Part shown: piece after piece, positions 38,105 through 46,911 of the stretch
How positions within the stretch are numbered: position 1 is the first letter of the stretch
Layout: every line of letters begins with the position of its first letter
Assembly: GCA_038043185.1 (NCBI GenBank)
Contig: JBBTCO010000012.1
Location: 1-64,000 of the forward strand
DNA: 64,000 bases
Direction of reading: 5' to 3'
Source of the DNA: UBA5009 sp038043185
GTDB lineage: Bacteria; Bdellovibrionota; Bdellovibrionia; Bdellovibrionales; Bdellovibrionaceae
Notes under the pieces: model-generated
What the model saw: only the letters and a program-made list of their open reading frames with translations
What the model was told of the DNA's origin: nothing
The model's database searches: none
Program-made: the position numbers and the translations under genes

Positions 38105-38539
38105 TTATTTTTCTTGAGTTTCAAACATAGATTTTTTGAATTCGCTTTTTGAGTAGCTAGCCATATTTCCTGGTTTCACGGCAGCCACTCGCCAGTAATA
38201 ATGTTTACCAGTTTCGAGATTTTTCAATTCATAGCTTGTACCATTAAAGAGCTGTTCTTCAGCTGTGATCCATTTGTAAACGGGATCAGTCGCGACTTGC
38301 AGGTGATAATTTTCGACTCCCTCAACCGGACTCCATTTCAAGGTAACTTCGTTGCCAGAAATTTTTGCCATAAAAGCCGGTGATGCCAGCATTGTAGCCG
38401 CAGGAGGTGTCGATAATGTTTTATTTGCTTGTTTAGGCGGAAAAAGCTCGGTGCTTTTGTTGGCTGATTCGCTGGCTAAAGATTGCACCGAAAGGATCGT
38501 GGTGATCACAAATGCTAAAAGACTGACTAAAAATTTCAT
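38105..38539 (-). CDS. Exported fibronectin-III-domain protein
   Basis: The 144-residue protein has a signal peptide (LVSLLAFVITTILSVQSLA), a short Ser/Pro-rich linker, and one fibronectin type III-like domain at about 58-135 (VTLKWSPVEGVENYHLQVA and GKHYYWRVAAV are the conserved strands). It has a GAGGT ribosome binding site. It resembles the modules of the protein at 11640, so both may bind envelope partners. It is followed by the nitroreductase gene on the same strand after 19 nt. Confidence 0.8.
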   Translation of the reverse strand: MKFLVSLLAFVITTILSVQSLASESANKSTELFPPKQANKTLSTPPAATMLASPAFMAKISGNEVTLKWSPVEGVENYHLQVATDPVYKWITAEEQLFNGTSYELKNLETGKHYYWRVAAVKPGNMASYSKSEFKKSMFETQEK

Positions 38540-38667
38540 TATTAACCTCGTTGGTGATTTTAAAGTAAAGATAGAAAATAAATGAATTTTGATTCTAAAG
38601 GTACCTTTTTTTGACTGTGCTCGAGTTGTGGTCTTGTGTTTTTTGGCTTCGAGTGTTAGAACTCGAG

Positions 38668-39046
38668 ACGGTTTCGTGGATGACTGCTTTTGTGAACTCG
38701 CAAGAGTTTGTGGAAGAGGAAAGTCCGGACTTCATCGGGCAGCGCAAGGGGTAACGCCCCTCGACAGCAATGTCAGGAACAGTGGAACAGAGAGAATGTC
38801 CAGGGCTTAGATCCTGAAAGCGGGAACGGGAGCTTTCAGGGGAGCTGCTGGAGTGAAAACAGCTAAACTCTGCGTGAAGCAAGATCAAATAGGAGAACGT
38901 TTAAGTGTGGCCCACATTTAGGTTCTCGGGTCAGGTCGCTAGAGGGTGGGGGTAACCTCACTCCCAGAGAAATGGTCATCTAAGTTTATCAGGCGACTTT
39001 TGGGACCTGATGAATGGGACAGAATCCGGCTTAAAGCGAAACCAAA
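38668..39046 (+). ncRNA. rnpB: RNase P RNA, type A
   Basis: The catalytic RNA of RNase P, which matures tRNA 5' ends. The two universally conserved blocks are present: GAGGAAAGUCCGGAC at about 38716-38730 and ACAGAAUCCGGCUUA near 39020-39034, with the internal CAGAGAGAA, GGUAACGCC and GCAAGAUCAAAUAGG elements between. The ends are set by pairing GGTTTCG (38670-38676) with CGAAACC (39037-39043), the expected P1 helix. Exact termini may be off by a few nucleotides. A strong terminator follows. Confidence 0.95.
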
Positions 39047-39081
39047 AGTCCCACTGAGACTGCAAAGTCTCAACGTTGTGA

Positions 39082-39118
39082 GGGGGTTGGCCCTAAAAGC
39101 CAGCCCCCTGTTTTTTTT
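39082..39118 (+). terminator. Rho-independent terminator of rnpB
   Basis: GGGGGTTGGC (39082-39091) pairs with GCCAGCCCCC (39099-39108) with a single G-U wobble and is followed by a run of eight T. A smaller hairpin (TGAGACT...AGTCTCA) precedes it at about 39055-39072. Between here and 39263 I see nothing recognisable. Confidence 0.9.
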
Positions 39119-39263
39119 GCGACAAATTGGCCCCCTTCAACGGGTAAATAGCCTCTTTTTTAAATCTTAAAGCTCCTTTACATCGTTCCCACGCGGACAA
39201 AAATTTGCACTCCCAAGTAATGAAGAAGTTAGATTTGCTAACCATTAACAACAGGAGAAAACA

Positions 39264-39455
39264 ATGGGCAACGAACGAAGACCAATGCAACATGATCAAG
39301 AAAATTCTAATCAACCTAAAGATAAATCTGGAAAGGATTTTGAAAAGAAAAATTCTGATTCAAGAAAAAATCCAGAAAAAGAAGTAAGAAACCCAAGATC
39401 TATGGATAGAGATCAAAAAGAATTTAAAGATTCTCCGCGAGATACAAAAGTATAA
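39264..39455 (+). CDS. Small highly charged disordered protein
   Basis: This 63-residue protein is almost entirely polar (Lys, Asp, Glu, Arg, Asn, Ser, Gln), without hydrophobic segments, so it is probably unstructured. It looks real because an AACAGGAG ribosome binding site precedes the ATG and a clear terminator follows the stop. Composition recalls small stress or desiccation proteins, but I recognise no family. The next gene codes for a GlsB-type stress membrane protein. Confidence 0.65.
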   Translation: MGNERRPMQHDQENSNQPKDKSGKDFEKKNSDSRKNPEKEVRNPRSMDRDQKEFKDSPRDTKV

Positions 39456-39463
39456 AATAAAAG

Positions 39464-39506
39464 GGCTGTCATAGAAACGAATGTTTCTGTGGCAGCCTCT
39501 TTTTTA
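39464..39506 (+). terminator. Rho-independent terminator
   Basis: GGCTGTCATAGAAAC pairs almost fully with GTTTCTGTGGCAGCC around a GAAT loop, followed by a TCTTTTTT tract. It ends the transcript of the small charged protein. Confidence 0.85.
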
Positions 39507-39526
39507 ATTTAAAAAAGAGGAAAAAT

Positions 39527-39787
39527 ATGGAAATCATTATTTTTTTAATAATAGGTCTTATCTCAGGTTGGTTAGCCGGTGTATTGGTGCAAGGTCATGG
39601 TTTGGGAACTTTGGGCAACATAGTAATAGGAGTCATCGGTTCATTTTTGGGTGGTTACATTTTCAACATGAGCGGTGTAAATACCTATGGCTTATTAGGT
39701 TCAATCGCTATGTCTGTTGTTGGAGCCGTAGTTTTTTTACTTATTGTCGGTTTGTTCTCTGGCCCCGGACGCTTGCAAAGACATTAG
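39527..39787 (+). CDS. GlsB/YeaQ/YmgE-family small membrane protein
   Basis: The 86-residue protein has three membrane segments (IIFLIIGLISGWLAGVLV, GNIVIGVIGSFLGGYIF and LLGSIAMSVVGAVVFLLIVG), the pattern of the transglycosylase-associated GlsB/YeaQ family, usually induced by stress. GHGLGTLGNIVIGVIGSFLGG is the conserved core. It has a good AAGAGG ribosome binding site. Despite the old family name, no enzymatic activity is implied. Confidence 0.88.
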   Translation: MEIIIFLIIGLISGWLAGVLVQGHGLGTLGNIVIGVIGSFLGGYIFNMSGVNTYGLLGSIAMSVVGAVVFLLIVGLFSGPGRLQRH

Positions 39788-39805
39788 ATTAATTTTTTAT
39801 CTGAA

Positions 39806-40459
39806 TTATTGCTGTTTCAACAAAGCTAAACTGATTTCACATTGGTTTTGGTGGCCCCGGTCGGTTTGCATTCTTGATGTTAGCGCTGAAAGTGCAGTTA
39901 CATCAGAGTTTGCAAAAGGAGCTACATTCGGGTTTACCAAAGGCTCATCAAAAATCAGTTCGCGAATTTTTTGTGAATTACAGGTATGTCCATATAAAAC
40001 AAGCTTTGCATTTGCGTAACTTGCAGAAAGTTTATGTGGGTCATTTAACTTGGAAATCTTGCAATCAACAGGCCAAGGATGACTATCAGAAATGCTCGTA
40101 ATACTTTCGCATTCAAGATCACTTGAAATCCACAAAACATCACCATTTTTTTGTTTTAATACTGCGAGTCCCGTAGATTTAACGATATCTTTATTGTCTC
40201 TTTTCATCCACTGATAATCATGATCGTGTGAGAATACAACCTCTTGATTTTCTTTCGCCAATGCAGCGAATTTTAACATGGCATTTTCATGACCGTAGAT
40301 TTCTTGTCCTTCTGTTGTGAAAAAAGATTTAAATTCTTTAAGATCGCCTTTAACTGCGGCTTCAACTAATCCGGCTTGTGTGCTGGCAACGTCTTCACAA
40401 CCTAGAGAGCAAAAAACTAAACATGAAGAAAGACTAATTAACCAAGATTTTATAGACAT
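39806..40459 (-). CDS. Putative lipoprotein of unknown function
   Basis: This 217-residue protein begins with a hydrophobic signal ending in CSLGC, a plausible lipobox with lipidation at about Cys21. The mature part shows no recognised domain; its start (GLVEAAVKGDLKEFKSFF) vaguely resembles a single ankyrin-type helix pair. A few cysteines (LECES, VDCKI, HTCNS, NQCEI) suggest disulphides. An AAAGGA ribosome binding site precedes the ATG. Confidence 0.7.
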   Translation of the reverse strand: MSIKSWLISLSSCLVFCSLGCEDVASTQAGLVEAAVKGDLKEFKSFFTTEGQEIYGHENAMLKFAALAKENQEVVFSHDHDYQWMKRDNKDIVKSTGLAVLKQKNGDVLWISSDLECESITSISDSHPWPVDCKISKLNDPHKLSASYANAKLVLYGHTCNSQKIRELIFDEPLVNPNVAPFANSDVTALSALTSRMQTDRGHQNQCEISLALLKQQ

Positions 40460-40620
40460 GGTGTATATCCTTTGCCAGTTCGTTGTAAAAGTCGCTGATC
40501 GAATTGAGGAGAGTATTTTAAATTTAACGATTCCGCTAGTGTACAGTATTTAGGCAGGTAAAAATTGTAATGATTATAGGAAATTTGCCTGGTTTATTAG
40601 ACTTCAGTCGTTATTTTTCT

Positions 40621-40654
40621 AATAATGATAGTATCATTTGATACTATCATTATT
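40621..40654. promoter_or_regulatory. 34-nt perfect palindrome overlapping the fic promoter
   Basis: Two perfect 16-bp arms (40621-40636 and 40639-40654, core GATAGTATCA / TGATACTATC) are separated by 2 nt. A possible -35 (TTGATA, 40638-40643) lies inside the right half, and TATAAT at 40659-40664 follows with a 15-nt spacing, only 8 nt before the fic ATG. The transcript would be nearly leaderless, and a regulator bound here would block RNA polymerase. The likely ligand is a dimeric HTH protein, perhaps the Fic protein's own C-terminal winged-helix segment. Confidence 0.75.
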
Positions 40655-40672
40655 AGGCTATAATATGGCTTT

Positions 40673-41638
40673 ATGGAACGCCCTCCCTATCAAATCACCA
40701 CGTTTATACTCAACAAAATTGCCGAAATTCAAGAGCTACTGGGTGAAATAAAAACATTTTCCATCAAAAAACCATCAATCAAACTTCGTAAGGAAAATAA
40801 AATAAAGACAATCCATCATAGCTTAGCTATTGAAGGAAATTCACTTACAGAGGAACAAATTACGGCTTTATTGGAAAATAAAAGAATTTTGGGACCTAAA
40901 AAACAAATTCTTGAGGTAGAAAATGCAATTCGAACCTACGATAAGTTAGCTACTTTAGATCCTTCGAATGAAAGAGATTTTTTGAAGGCCCATAAAATTC
41001 TGATGGATGGTCTTGTGGAAAAACCTGGGGTTTACCGACATTCTGCAGTCGGTATTTTTAAAGGATCGCAGGTCACTCGAATGGCGCCATCAGAAAAAAT
41101 AGTACCTCGATTAATGTCGAATTTATTTAATTTTATAAAAGAAGATAAAGAAACACATGAATTATTGAAGGCCTGTCTGTTTCACTATGAACTTGAGTTT
41201 ATTCATCCATTTTTAGATGGCAACGGACGCATGGGCCGACTGTGGCAACAAAGAATATTAATGAAGCTTTCACCCAGTTTTGAATATTTACCCGTGGAAA
41301 CCTTGATTCATAAAAATCAAAAAAAATATTATAAAGCCTTAGAAACAAGTGATAAAAATGGAGACTCAACAGTTTTTCTGGAATTTTCATTAGAGATGAT
41401 TTTATTATCCCTTAAAGAATTTATGAATAAAATATCTTTCAATAAACTAAAAGCAGTGGATCGAATTGATTATGCCCTGGAACACTTTGGTGAAAATAAA
41501 TTTTCACGAAAAGAATATCGACAACTTTACATGGGCCTATCAACAGCCAGCGCCAGTCGTGATCTGGCGCTGGCTGTAAGTGAAAAGAAGCTTAAGATTT
41601 TTGGAACGAAGGCTTTGGCTGTTTATAAGAGGATTTGA
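40673..41638 (+). CDS. Fic-domain AMP-transferase, class II autoinhibited
   Basis: Fic proteins transfer AMP (or related groups) to target proteins. This 321-residue protein has the full active-site motif HPFLDGNGRMGR starting at His178, and an N-terminal inhibitory motif SLAIEGN (Ser50, Glu54, Gly55) matching the class II (S/T)xxxE(G/N) pattern, so it is expected to be autoinhibited. The C-terminal 70 residues (FSRKEYRQLYMGLSTASASRD) look like a winged helix. No antitoxin gene is beside it. A 34-nt palindrome covers the promoter. The target is unknown. Confidence 0.93.
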   Translation: MERPPYQITTFILNKIAEIQELLGEIKTFSIKKPSIKLRKENKIKTIHHSLAIEGNSLTEEQITALLENKRILGPKKQILEVENAIRTYDKLATLDPSNERDFLKAHKILMDGLVEKPGVYRHSAVGIFKGSQVTRMAPSEKIVPRLMSNLFNFIKEDKETHELLKACLFHYELEFIHPFLDGNGRMGRLWQQRILMKLSPSFEYLPVETLIHKNQKKYYKALETSDKNGDSTVFLEFSLEMILLSLKEFMNKISFNKLKAVDRIDYALEHFGENKFSRKEYRQLYMGLSTASASRDLALAVSEKKLKIFGTKALAVYKRI

Positions 41639-41658
41639 CAACAAACGAGAGGGAAAAA

Positions 41659-42378
41659 ATGACAACACTTAAATTGTTTTTATTGGTTATATTTATTTCT
41701 GGTTGCAGCTCTTCTTCGAAGGATAAGACATCAGACCAATTAACCAAAATGGCAGAGAAAAAACCCAACTTGGTCGAACAAAAGAAAAAAGATCTTCCCG
41801 ATAAAGTCGTGCCGCTCAAAGGCAAATTTTTGGACTACGTTAATTTGATAAGTCCAGAGCATAAGGCGCCCGGCTACAGTATCAATACTTATTGGCTCGG
41901 CGATGGCTATGCTTATGGCGAAGGTCCTTATGATGGCTGGATGCTCGAGTTTTTTCTATTTCGTGGGAAATCAAAGGACTTGGTTTTTTCGCAAAGAAGT
42001 GGCTATGAGACAGATTTAAAAAATAGTTTATATGGCTACGAGATCACACCTTATTTTTTCAAAAATAATAAAATGACAAAGGCCGAATTAAAGGATGTCT
42101 TCCCAATAAAAAAAATAGAGCAGCTTTTTGATAAACAAACTAAAATGTTTAAAAGTGTGACTGATCTAACTCATTCTGAACGCGAATGGAAATTTTTTAA
42201 ACTGATGCGGCTTCCTCTAAAGGGAACAACAATTGAATTAAAAATATGTCGTGATGAAATAGAACCACCTTTCGAAGCGGATTCTCCTTGCGCATTGGTA
42301 GGTGTGCTAAAATGGAATAAATCAAATTTCAGACTTGAGAGCGTGGGTTCATTTGAAACTTCACAAGAGCATTACTAG
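41659..42378 (+). CDS. Putative lipoprotein of unknown function
   Basis: The ATG at 41659, with a GAGAGGG ribosome binding site, gives a 239-residue protein with a lipoprotein signal (LFLLVIFISGC, Cys at about 16) followed by a Ser-rich, Lys-rich linker. The mature domain is mixed alpha/beta (HKAPGYSINTYWLGDGYAYG) and not recognised. It starts 21 nt after the fic stop and could be co-transcribed with it. No motif hints at activity. Confidence 0.7.
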   Translation: MTTLKLFLLVIFISGCSSSSKDKTSDQLTKMAEKKPNLVEQKKKDLPDKVVPLKGKFLDYVNLISPEHKAPGYSINTYWLGDGYAYGEGPYDGWMLEFFLFRGKSKDLVFSQRSGYETDLKNSLYGYEITPYFFKNNKMTKAELKDVFPIKKIEQLFDKQTKMFKSVTDLTHSEREWKFFKLMRLPLKGTTIELKICRDEIEPPFEADSPCALVGVLKWNKSNFRLESVGSFETSQEHY

Positions 42379-42400
42379 CTGGAAAAATGGGCACTAAAAC

Positions 42401-43207
42401 TCAACTACTTGCTGACGTATAATATTTCAAACAAAATTTCCAATATTTAACCGTTAGAAAAACCAAAAAAGGGCCAAAGAATAAAGCCCAGGCGATCATA
42501 CCAAAATCGGGGGGATCTAAAATTGTTCGCGCTGGTACGCTGGCGATCAGTCCCACTGGAATAATTGTTAAAACAAGGTATTTCATCCAAGGAAAATAAA
42601 TCGAATCGGGCCGAGTGCCAAGCTTGTAAATATTGTACCAAACGAACTGCAAATTTTCAGCGCGAGTAAAGATTACCGAGGTCGCCGCAAATGCAAATCG
42701 AAAGGCATAAAAAACTAAGAATCCATTTGGGATCATGACGATGAGCCACAAAAGTCTTAACCAAGAAAAATCAGAAAGCTGGGATAAACTCCAGCCGAGC
42801 CAACCGACAGCGATCAGCAGATTGCCAATATTTGCGGTACCCAGGCGTTGAAAGCTAACCATGAATTGGGAAGTAACGGGTTTGACTAGCAGTAAATCTA
42901 AATCACCTTTTCTGACTTTGTCAGAAAATCGTTCCAGATTGTCCTGAAGCAAAATCATATATAATGCATCGACAACAAAAAGTACGCCTAGAAAAACTCG
43001 GGTTTGTTCTAAGGTCCAATGACCAATAATGTTGGTTTGTCGATAGAGCACCTCGAAAGTCAGGATCTGTGCCATATACCAAAAAATATCGGTAATTACT
43101 CGCAATAAAAAATTAGCGCGGTATTCGAGGTCGGCAATAAAGCTAGCGCGGGCAAAAGCACAATAAAGAAAAAAATATTTTTTAATATTTAGAAGTTGTG
43201 TTTTCAC
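42401..43207 (-). CDS. ABC-2-type transporter permease (second of pair)
   Basis: This 268-residue protein with about six membrane helices is a permease of the ABC-2/DUF990 type. RASFIADLEYRANFLLRV at the start matches the equivalent SNLEYRLNFLVDA of the neighbouring permease, so the two are paralogous half-transporters. I chose GTG 43207, whose G overlaps the upstream TAG stop; a TTG at 43249 is possible. It forms an exporter with the two upstream genes; the substrate is unknown. Confidence 0.85.
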   Translation of the reverse strand: MKTQLLNIKKYFFLYCAFARASFIADLEYRANFLLRVITDIFWYMAQILTFEVLYRQTNIIGHWTLEQTRVFLGVLFVVDALYMILLQDNLERFSDKVRKGDLDLLLVKPVTSQFMVSFQRLGTANIGNLLIAVGWLGWSLSQLSDFSWLRLLWLIVMIPNGFLVFYAFRFAFAATSVIFTRAENLQFVWYNIYKLGTRPDSIYFPWMKYLVLTIIPVGLIASVPARTILDPPDFGMIAWALFFGPFLVFLTVKYWKFCLKYYTSASS

Positions 43208-43968
43208 TAGGCACCAGTTCCGACGTAAGCTTTTAAGCCACGGCGCCAAAAAAAATAACCAATCAGATTCACAACAATAATTCCCACTGTTATTGAAACA
43301 AATCCACTTTTTATATACTCAAATCCAATCCGGCCGGTGATGTATCCCGTGGGAACATAGACCGCGTTCGCAAATGGCAATTGTATCATAATAGTTTTTA
43401 AGGGTTCAGGCAAAAGATCCAAGGGAAAGAGTTCCCCTGATAGAAGCCAAAGACCCAAATTTTTTGCACTTGTTATCCCCTGGATGCGATTCAAAAAAAA
43501 GGCGAAACAGGAAACCACAAAACTCATTGAGTGAACTAAAATCAAATAATAAAAAACCATCAGCAAAGAAATAGGCAATCGATCCCAATGAAAAGGCAAT
43601 TTATAAACTAAAAAAACACTCAGAGGAATTGTTAAAGAAATCACTGTGGTGATAAATTTATAACCTAACAACTGACTCAAATAATATTCATAAAAACTCA
43701 TCGGCCGTACAATCAGACTATTGATTGTGCCTGATTCGATTTCTTGGATCATGCGAAACTCATACATCCAGCTACTGGAAATACGTGACAAGAAAGTCGC
43801 ACAAAGAGCGTAAGCGATATAATATTCTTTACCAAAACCGCCGATGGCGGATAGGCCTGCTCCGGCAAAAATCGAGGTCCATAAAACAATTTCGACAATA
43901 GTTGATAGGGTTGGTTGCACGATTGCATCCACCAAAAAATTTAATCTGTATTCGAGATTAGAAAGCAT
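43207..43968 (-). CDS. ABC-2-type transporter permease (first of pair)
   Basis: The 253-residue membrane protein has about six helices and belongs to the ABC-2 permease superfamily. I place the start at the ATG at 43966-43968, 7 nt after the ATP-binding gene stop, because the segment from SNLEYRLNF aligns with the N-terminus of the sister permease; a start at 44064 would add 32 residues and overlap the upstream gene by 89 nt. The two permeases plus one ATPase are the usual set for a heterodimeric exporter. Confidence 0.85.
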   Translation of the reverse strand: MLSNLEYRLNFLVDAIVQPTLSTIVEIVLWTSIFAGAGLSAIGGFGKEYYIAYALCATFLSRISSSWMYEFRMIQEIESGTINSLIVRPMSFYEYYLSQLLGYKFITTVISLTIPLSVFLVYKLPFHWDRLPISLLMVFYYLILVHSMSFVVSCFAFFLNRIQGITSAKNLGLWLLSGELFPLDLLPEPLKTIMIQLPFANAVYVPTGYITGRIGFEYIKSGFVSITVGIIVVNLIGYFFWRRGLKAYVGTGA

Positions 43969-43975
43969 CGCGAGT

Positions 43976-44965
43976 TTAAAGAACGCGAGATTCCGTCTCC
44001 AAAAAGTGCCGTATAACGTCTTCAAAGTTGGCTTCCACGACTTTAAGATCTTGAATTTTTCCATTTGCAGAAATTTCAGAGATCAATTTTGGTAATTCAT
44101 TATTTTCAATTTCAAATGAATGCTCTTTTTGTCCCGAGGTCAGTTGTCGCCCCAGTGAAAGAGCGATATCGCTTTCGGGAATTTGCTCTAAAACGACAAC
44201 CACTTGCTGTTTGATTGAAGTCTTAGTTATAAAATGTTTTACCGTTCCATTGTAAACAATTTCGCCGCGACTGATTAATAATAATTGATCCGCGAGTTTT
44301 GCTATATCGTCCATATAGTGACTGGTCAGAATCACGGTGGTTTTTCTTTCCTTCACATAAGTGGCAAGAAATTCACGAATGGTGGATTGCGCGACAATAT
44401 CTAATCCAATGGTGGGTTCGTCCAAAAATAAAACTTCGGGCTCGTGCAAAAGAGCGCCGATCAATTCCATTTTCATTCGTTCGCCCAAACTTAATCTGCG
44501 TAATTGGGTTTCCAAGACATGGGTGCATTTTAAAAGCTTGGCAAGTTCTTGAACTCGATTCGCCGCTTTTTTGGGATCGAGGTCATAAATACGAGCCAGT
44601 AGTGAAAAACTATCTAATGGTGAAATATCCCACCACAGTTGATTTTTTTGTCCTAACAAGAGACTTATTTTTCGCAGATAGCGGTAATCCCTTTCCCAAG
44701 GATTAAAACCCAGAACGCTGGCCGAGCCCGAGCTTGGAGTAATAAGTCCAGAAAGAATTTTAAGAAGAGTGGTTTTGCCGGCCCCATTGGCTCCAATTAA
44801 GCCAATGATTTTTCCAGATTCAATTTCAAGATTTACATTCTTAAGTGCGGCTTTTTCGATGTATTGGCGTTGCCAAAAACCTTTGAGGGAGTTCATTACT
44901 CCCTCGGGTTTTTTGTAAGTCTGATAAATGCGGGATAAATTTTCCGTGCGTATAATAAAGCTCAT
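43976..44965 (-). CDS. ABC transporter ATP-binding protein
   Basis: The 329-residue ATPase powers the exporter formed with the two downstream permeases. It has Walker A GANGAGKTT, the Q-loop region LLLGQKNQLWWD, a signature written LSLGERMKMEL (Leu in place of the second Ser-Gly pair element), Walker B VLFLDEPTIGLD and H-loop LTSHYMDD. The 100-residue C-terminal extension is typical of NatA/DUF990-associated ATPases. The substrate cannot be inferred. Confidence 0.92.
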   Translation of the reverse strand: MSFIIRTENLSRIYQTYKKPEGVMNSLKGFWQRQYIEKAALKNVNLEIESGKIIGLIGANGAGKTTLLKILSGLITPSSGSASVLGFNPWERDYRYLRKISLLLGQKNQLWWDISPLDSFSLLARIYDLDPKKAANRVQELAKLLKCTHVLETQLRRLSLGERMKMELIGALLHEPEVLFLDEPTIGLDIVAQSTIREFLATYVKERKTTVILTSHYMDDIAKLADQLLLISRGEIVYNGTVKHFITKTSIKQQVVVVLEQIPESDIALSLGRQLTSGQKEHSFEIENNELPKLISEISANGKIQDLKVVEANFEDVIRHFLETESRVL

Positions 44966-44982
44966 AAGGAGCTAATTATTAA

Positions 44983-45810
44983 CTAAGGACGGAGCATTTG
45001 TATACATTCAGTAAGAGTTGCAACTCCAATACGTCCGACTGCTTCATTTGTGCGAATGTTGTAGGGCTGGAAGCCAGCGCCATTCCAATTGCAAACTAAG
45101 TGTCTCGAAGAATTTGAGACGCTTTGACGGCATTCAGTCAGCTGTGAAAAACCAAAATATTCACCATTGGAAATTTTTCCAACATGATCCCCAGAATTTG
45201 ATGAAAATGGTGACCAGTTAGATCCATTCCAACTGCAAATTAAACCATTTCTTGATTGCTGAATGCTTTCGCGGCAATCGGCAAGTGCTGCGTAACCATA
45301 ATAAGTTCCGCCTACAACTCGTCCAACAGTTTGGTTGTTGCTAATTTTAAAAAGGGACCAATTACTTCCATTCCAGGTGCACAACAAATTTCGTTCAGAC
45401 AAACGAACGCTCTCATTGCAATCGAATGAGCTTGCAAAGCCGTATCCGTTGCGACCAACACCAGAGTTGCTCATAATGTTGTAAGGCTGGAAATTATTTC
45501 CATTCCAGTTACAAACAATTGGTTCTTGAGTTTGGCTGGTGGCAATAATCGCTGCTTGGCAGTCAACTGACTGGGCATAGCCAAAACCTGACTTTCCAAT
45601 CAACACATCACGAACCTGATCATAGGGCTGAAAGTTATTTGGGTTAGCTCCACAAATTAATTTATAATAGGGGCGGGCGGGCGGGAGTCTCTCGCCGTCT
45701 CCGGGATAAGGTGCTGGTCGATCGCCGCGTTGAGCTTGTGCAGCCAAAGTGACGAAAACTAAAAGTGTTTGTAAGACCACGTAGGTCAACTGTGATTTAA
45801 AAAATTTCAT
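44983..45810 (-). CDS. Secreted protein with five tandem repeats
   Basis: After a signal peptide (LTYVVLQTLLVFVTLAAQAQ) and a Pro-rich linker, this 275-residue protein consists of five repeats of about 42-46 residues. The consensus, read across copies, is a Cys-containing strand, W-N-G-x-N/G, FQPYN or similar, VGR/GK, GYGFA-type turn, D/E-C-x-x-S/A. The two cysteines of each repeat could form a disulphide. I do not recognise the repeat family. A strong CAGGAGG ribosome binding site suggests good expression. The repeat looks suited to surface or secreted binding. Confidence 0.85.
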   Translation of the reverse strand: MKFFKSQLTYVVLQTLLVFVTLAAQAQRGDRPAPYPGDGERLPPARPYYKLICGANPNNFQPYDQVRDVLIGKSGFGYAQSVDCQAAIIATSQTQEPIVCNWNGNNFQPYNIMSNSGVGRNGYGFASSFDCNESVRLSERNLLCTWNGSNWSLFKISNNQTVGRVVGGTYYGYAALADCRESIQQSRNGLICSWNGSNWSPFSSNSGDHVGKISNGEYFGFSQLTECRQSVSNSSRHLVCNWNGAGFQPYNIRTNEAVGRIGVATLTECIQMLRP

Positions 45811-45858
45811 TGTTCCTCCTGTATTTTAGTTCAGTTAAAATTTATTCTTCAAGGCGTG

Positions 45859-46911
45859 TTATTTAGTCTTCTTTTTCGCGAAAACAAAAAACTCACGTCC
45901 TTGTCGGCGTGGCAAAGAATGTCTCCAACGGCCCCAAAAAATAAATTCATAATTTTTGTTTAGGCGTTGGCGAAGTTCCCACTCACTACCACCAAAGGGA
46001 GGCCCCTGAGGCTTGTCCCAACCAAAAAAGACTCCCATTAAATGCCCGCCTGGCGCAAGAACTCGATTCCAAATTTTTACAAGCTCTTGACGGCGCACCG
46101 GATTAATAGCGCAATAACAGGTGTGTTCGAACACATAGTCGAATCTTTCGTTGTATTCCGAACCCAAGGAAAAGATATCTTTCATTTCGAATTTAAGACT
46201 ACTCACCTGAGCATAATTCTTTTTGACCCGCTTGATGGCCTCTGGCGAAACATCAATTCCGGTAACAATGTGGCCGTTTTGTGCAAAAAAAGCAGCATCG
46301 TGACCTTCGCCGCAGCCCAGGACAAGGATACGAGATTTTGGTAATTTCAAACGAGGCAACATGTCTTTAAGAGCTTCGGCAGGTTCGGCCAAATTCCAGC
46401 GAGGATTGCCTTCGCTGACGTAAACATCACTCCACCATTTTTCTTGGTCAACTTCAGGAAAACTTTTAAGTAAAAGTTGGACGGGATAATTTTTCCCTTC
46501 CCAGGTGATAGAGTCATCATCAAATTCTTCAAGCAAATTAAAAAATTGCATCTGTGCTTTTCGCGAAAAAACAAAAGGAATATCTTCCTTTGTTCGTCCA
46601 TGAAAACGATCCCATTCATCAACACGAAGGCTATTCAAATTAAAACTAAAAAGAGTTTCGTAGGGACATATAATTTGCCAGCCTGATTTTTCAAAAGAAA
46701 CAAATTGGGCAATGAGTGGTTCATCAAAAACCTCGACAAAAAAGTAACGACTATCAACATTCGAAACAAAGGCACCATTTTCGTCTTGAGCCATATTTTT
46801 AAGCAGAGCATAACCTGTTTTTTGATCATTCAGGCGCATTTCGTCTTGAAGGAAGTAGCCTTCTTCATCAAGCGTAATAAAAGAATCAGGGAGAACTTGG
46901 GTCTTTTTCAT
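45859..46911 (-). CDS. TPMT-like methyltransferase with N-terminal DUF1285-like domain
   Basis: The 350-residue protein has two parts. Residues about 1-150 resemble DUF1285 (FITLDEEGYFLQD, then FVEVFDEPLIAQFV and GWQIICPYETLF). Residues about 165-350 are a class I methyltransferase with ILVLGCGEGHDAAFFAQNG, VTGIDVSPEAI and HTCYCAINP, the pattern of thiopurine/thiol/halide methyltransferases. I chose ATG 46911; a start 13 codons upstream is possible. The start lies within the upstream gene (26-nt overlap). The fusion is unusual. Confidence 0.82.
   Translation of the reverse strand: MKKTQVLPDSFITLDEEGYFLQDEMRLNDQKTGYALLKNMAQDENGAFVSNVDSRYFFVEVFDEPLIAQFVSFEKSGWQIICPYETLFSFNLNSLRVDEWDRFHGRTKEDIPFVFSRKAQMQFFNLLEEFDDDSITWEGKNYPVQLLLKSFPEVDQEKWWSDVYVSEGNPRWNLAEPAEALKDMLPRLKLPKSRILVLGCGEGHDAAFFAQNGHIVTGIDVSPEAIKRVKKNYAQVSSLKFEMKDIFSLGSEYNERFDYVFEHTCYCAINPVRRQELVKIWNRVLAPGGHLMGVFFGWDKPQGPPFGGSEWELRQRLNKNYEFIFWGRWRHSLPRRQGREFFVFAKKKTK

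Noticed and set aside
39568..39792. Alternative frame over the GlsB-type gene
   Set aside because: It is a shadow frame without a ribosome binding site; the 39527 frame has clear membrane segments.
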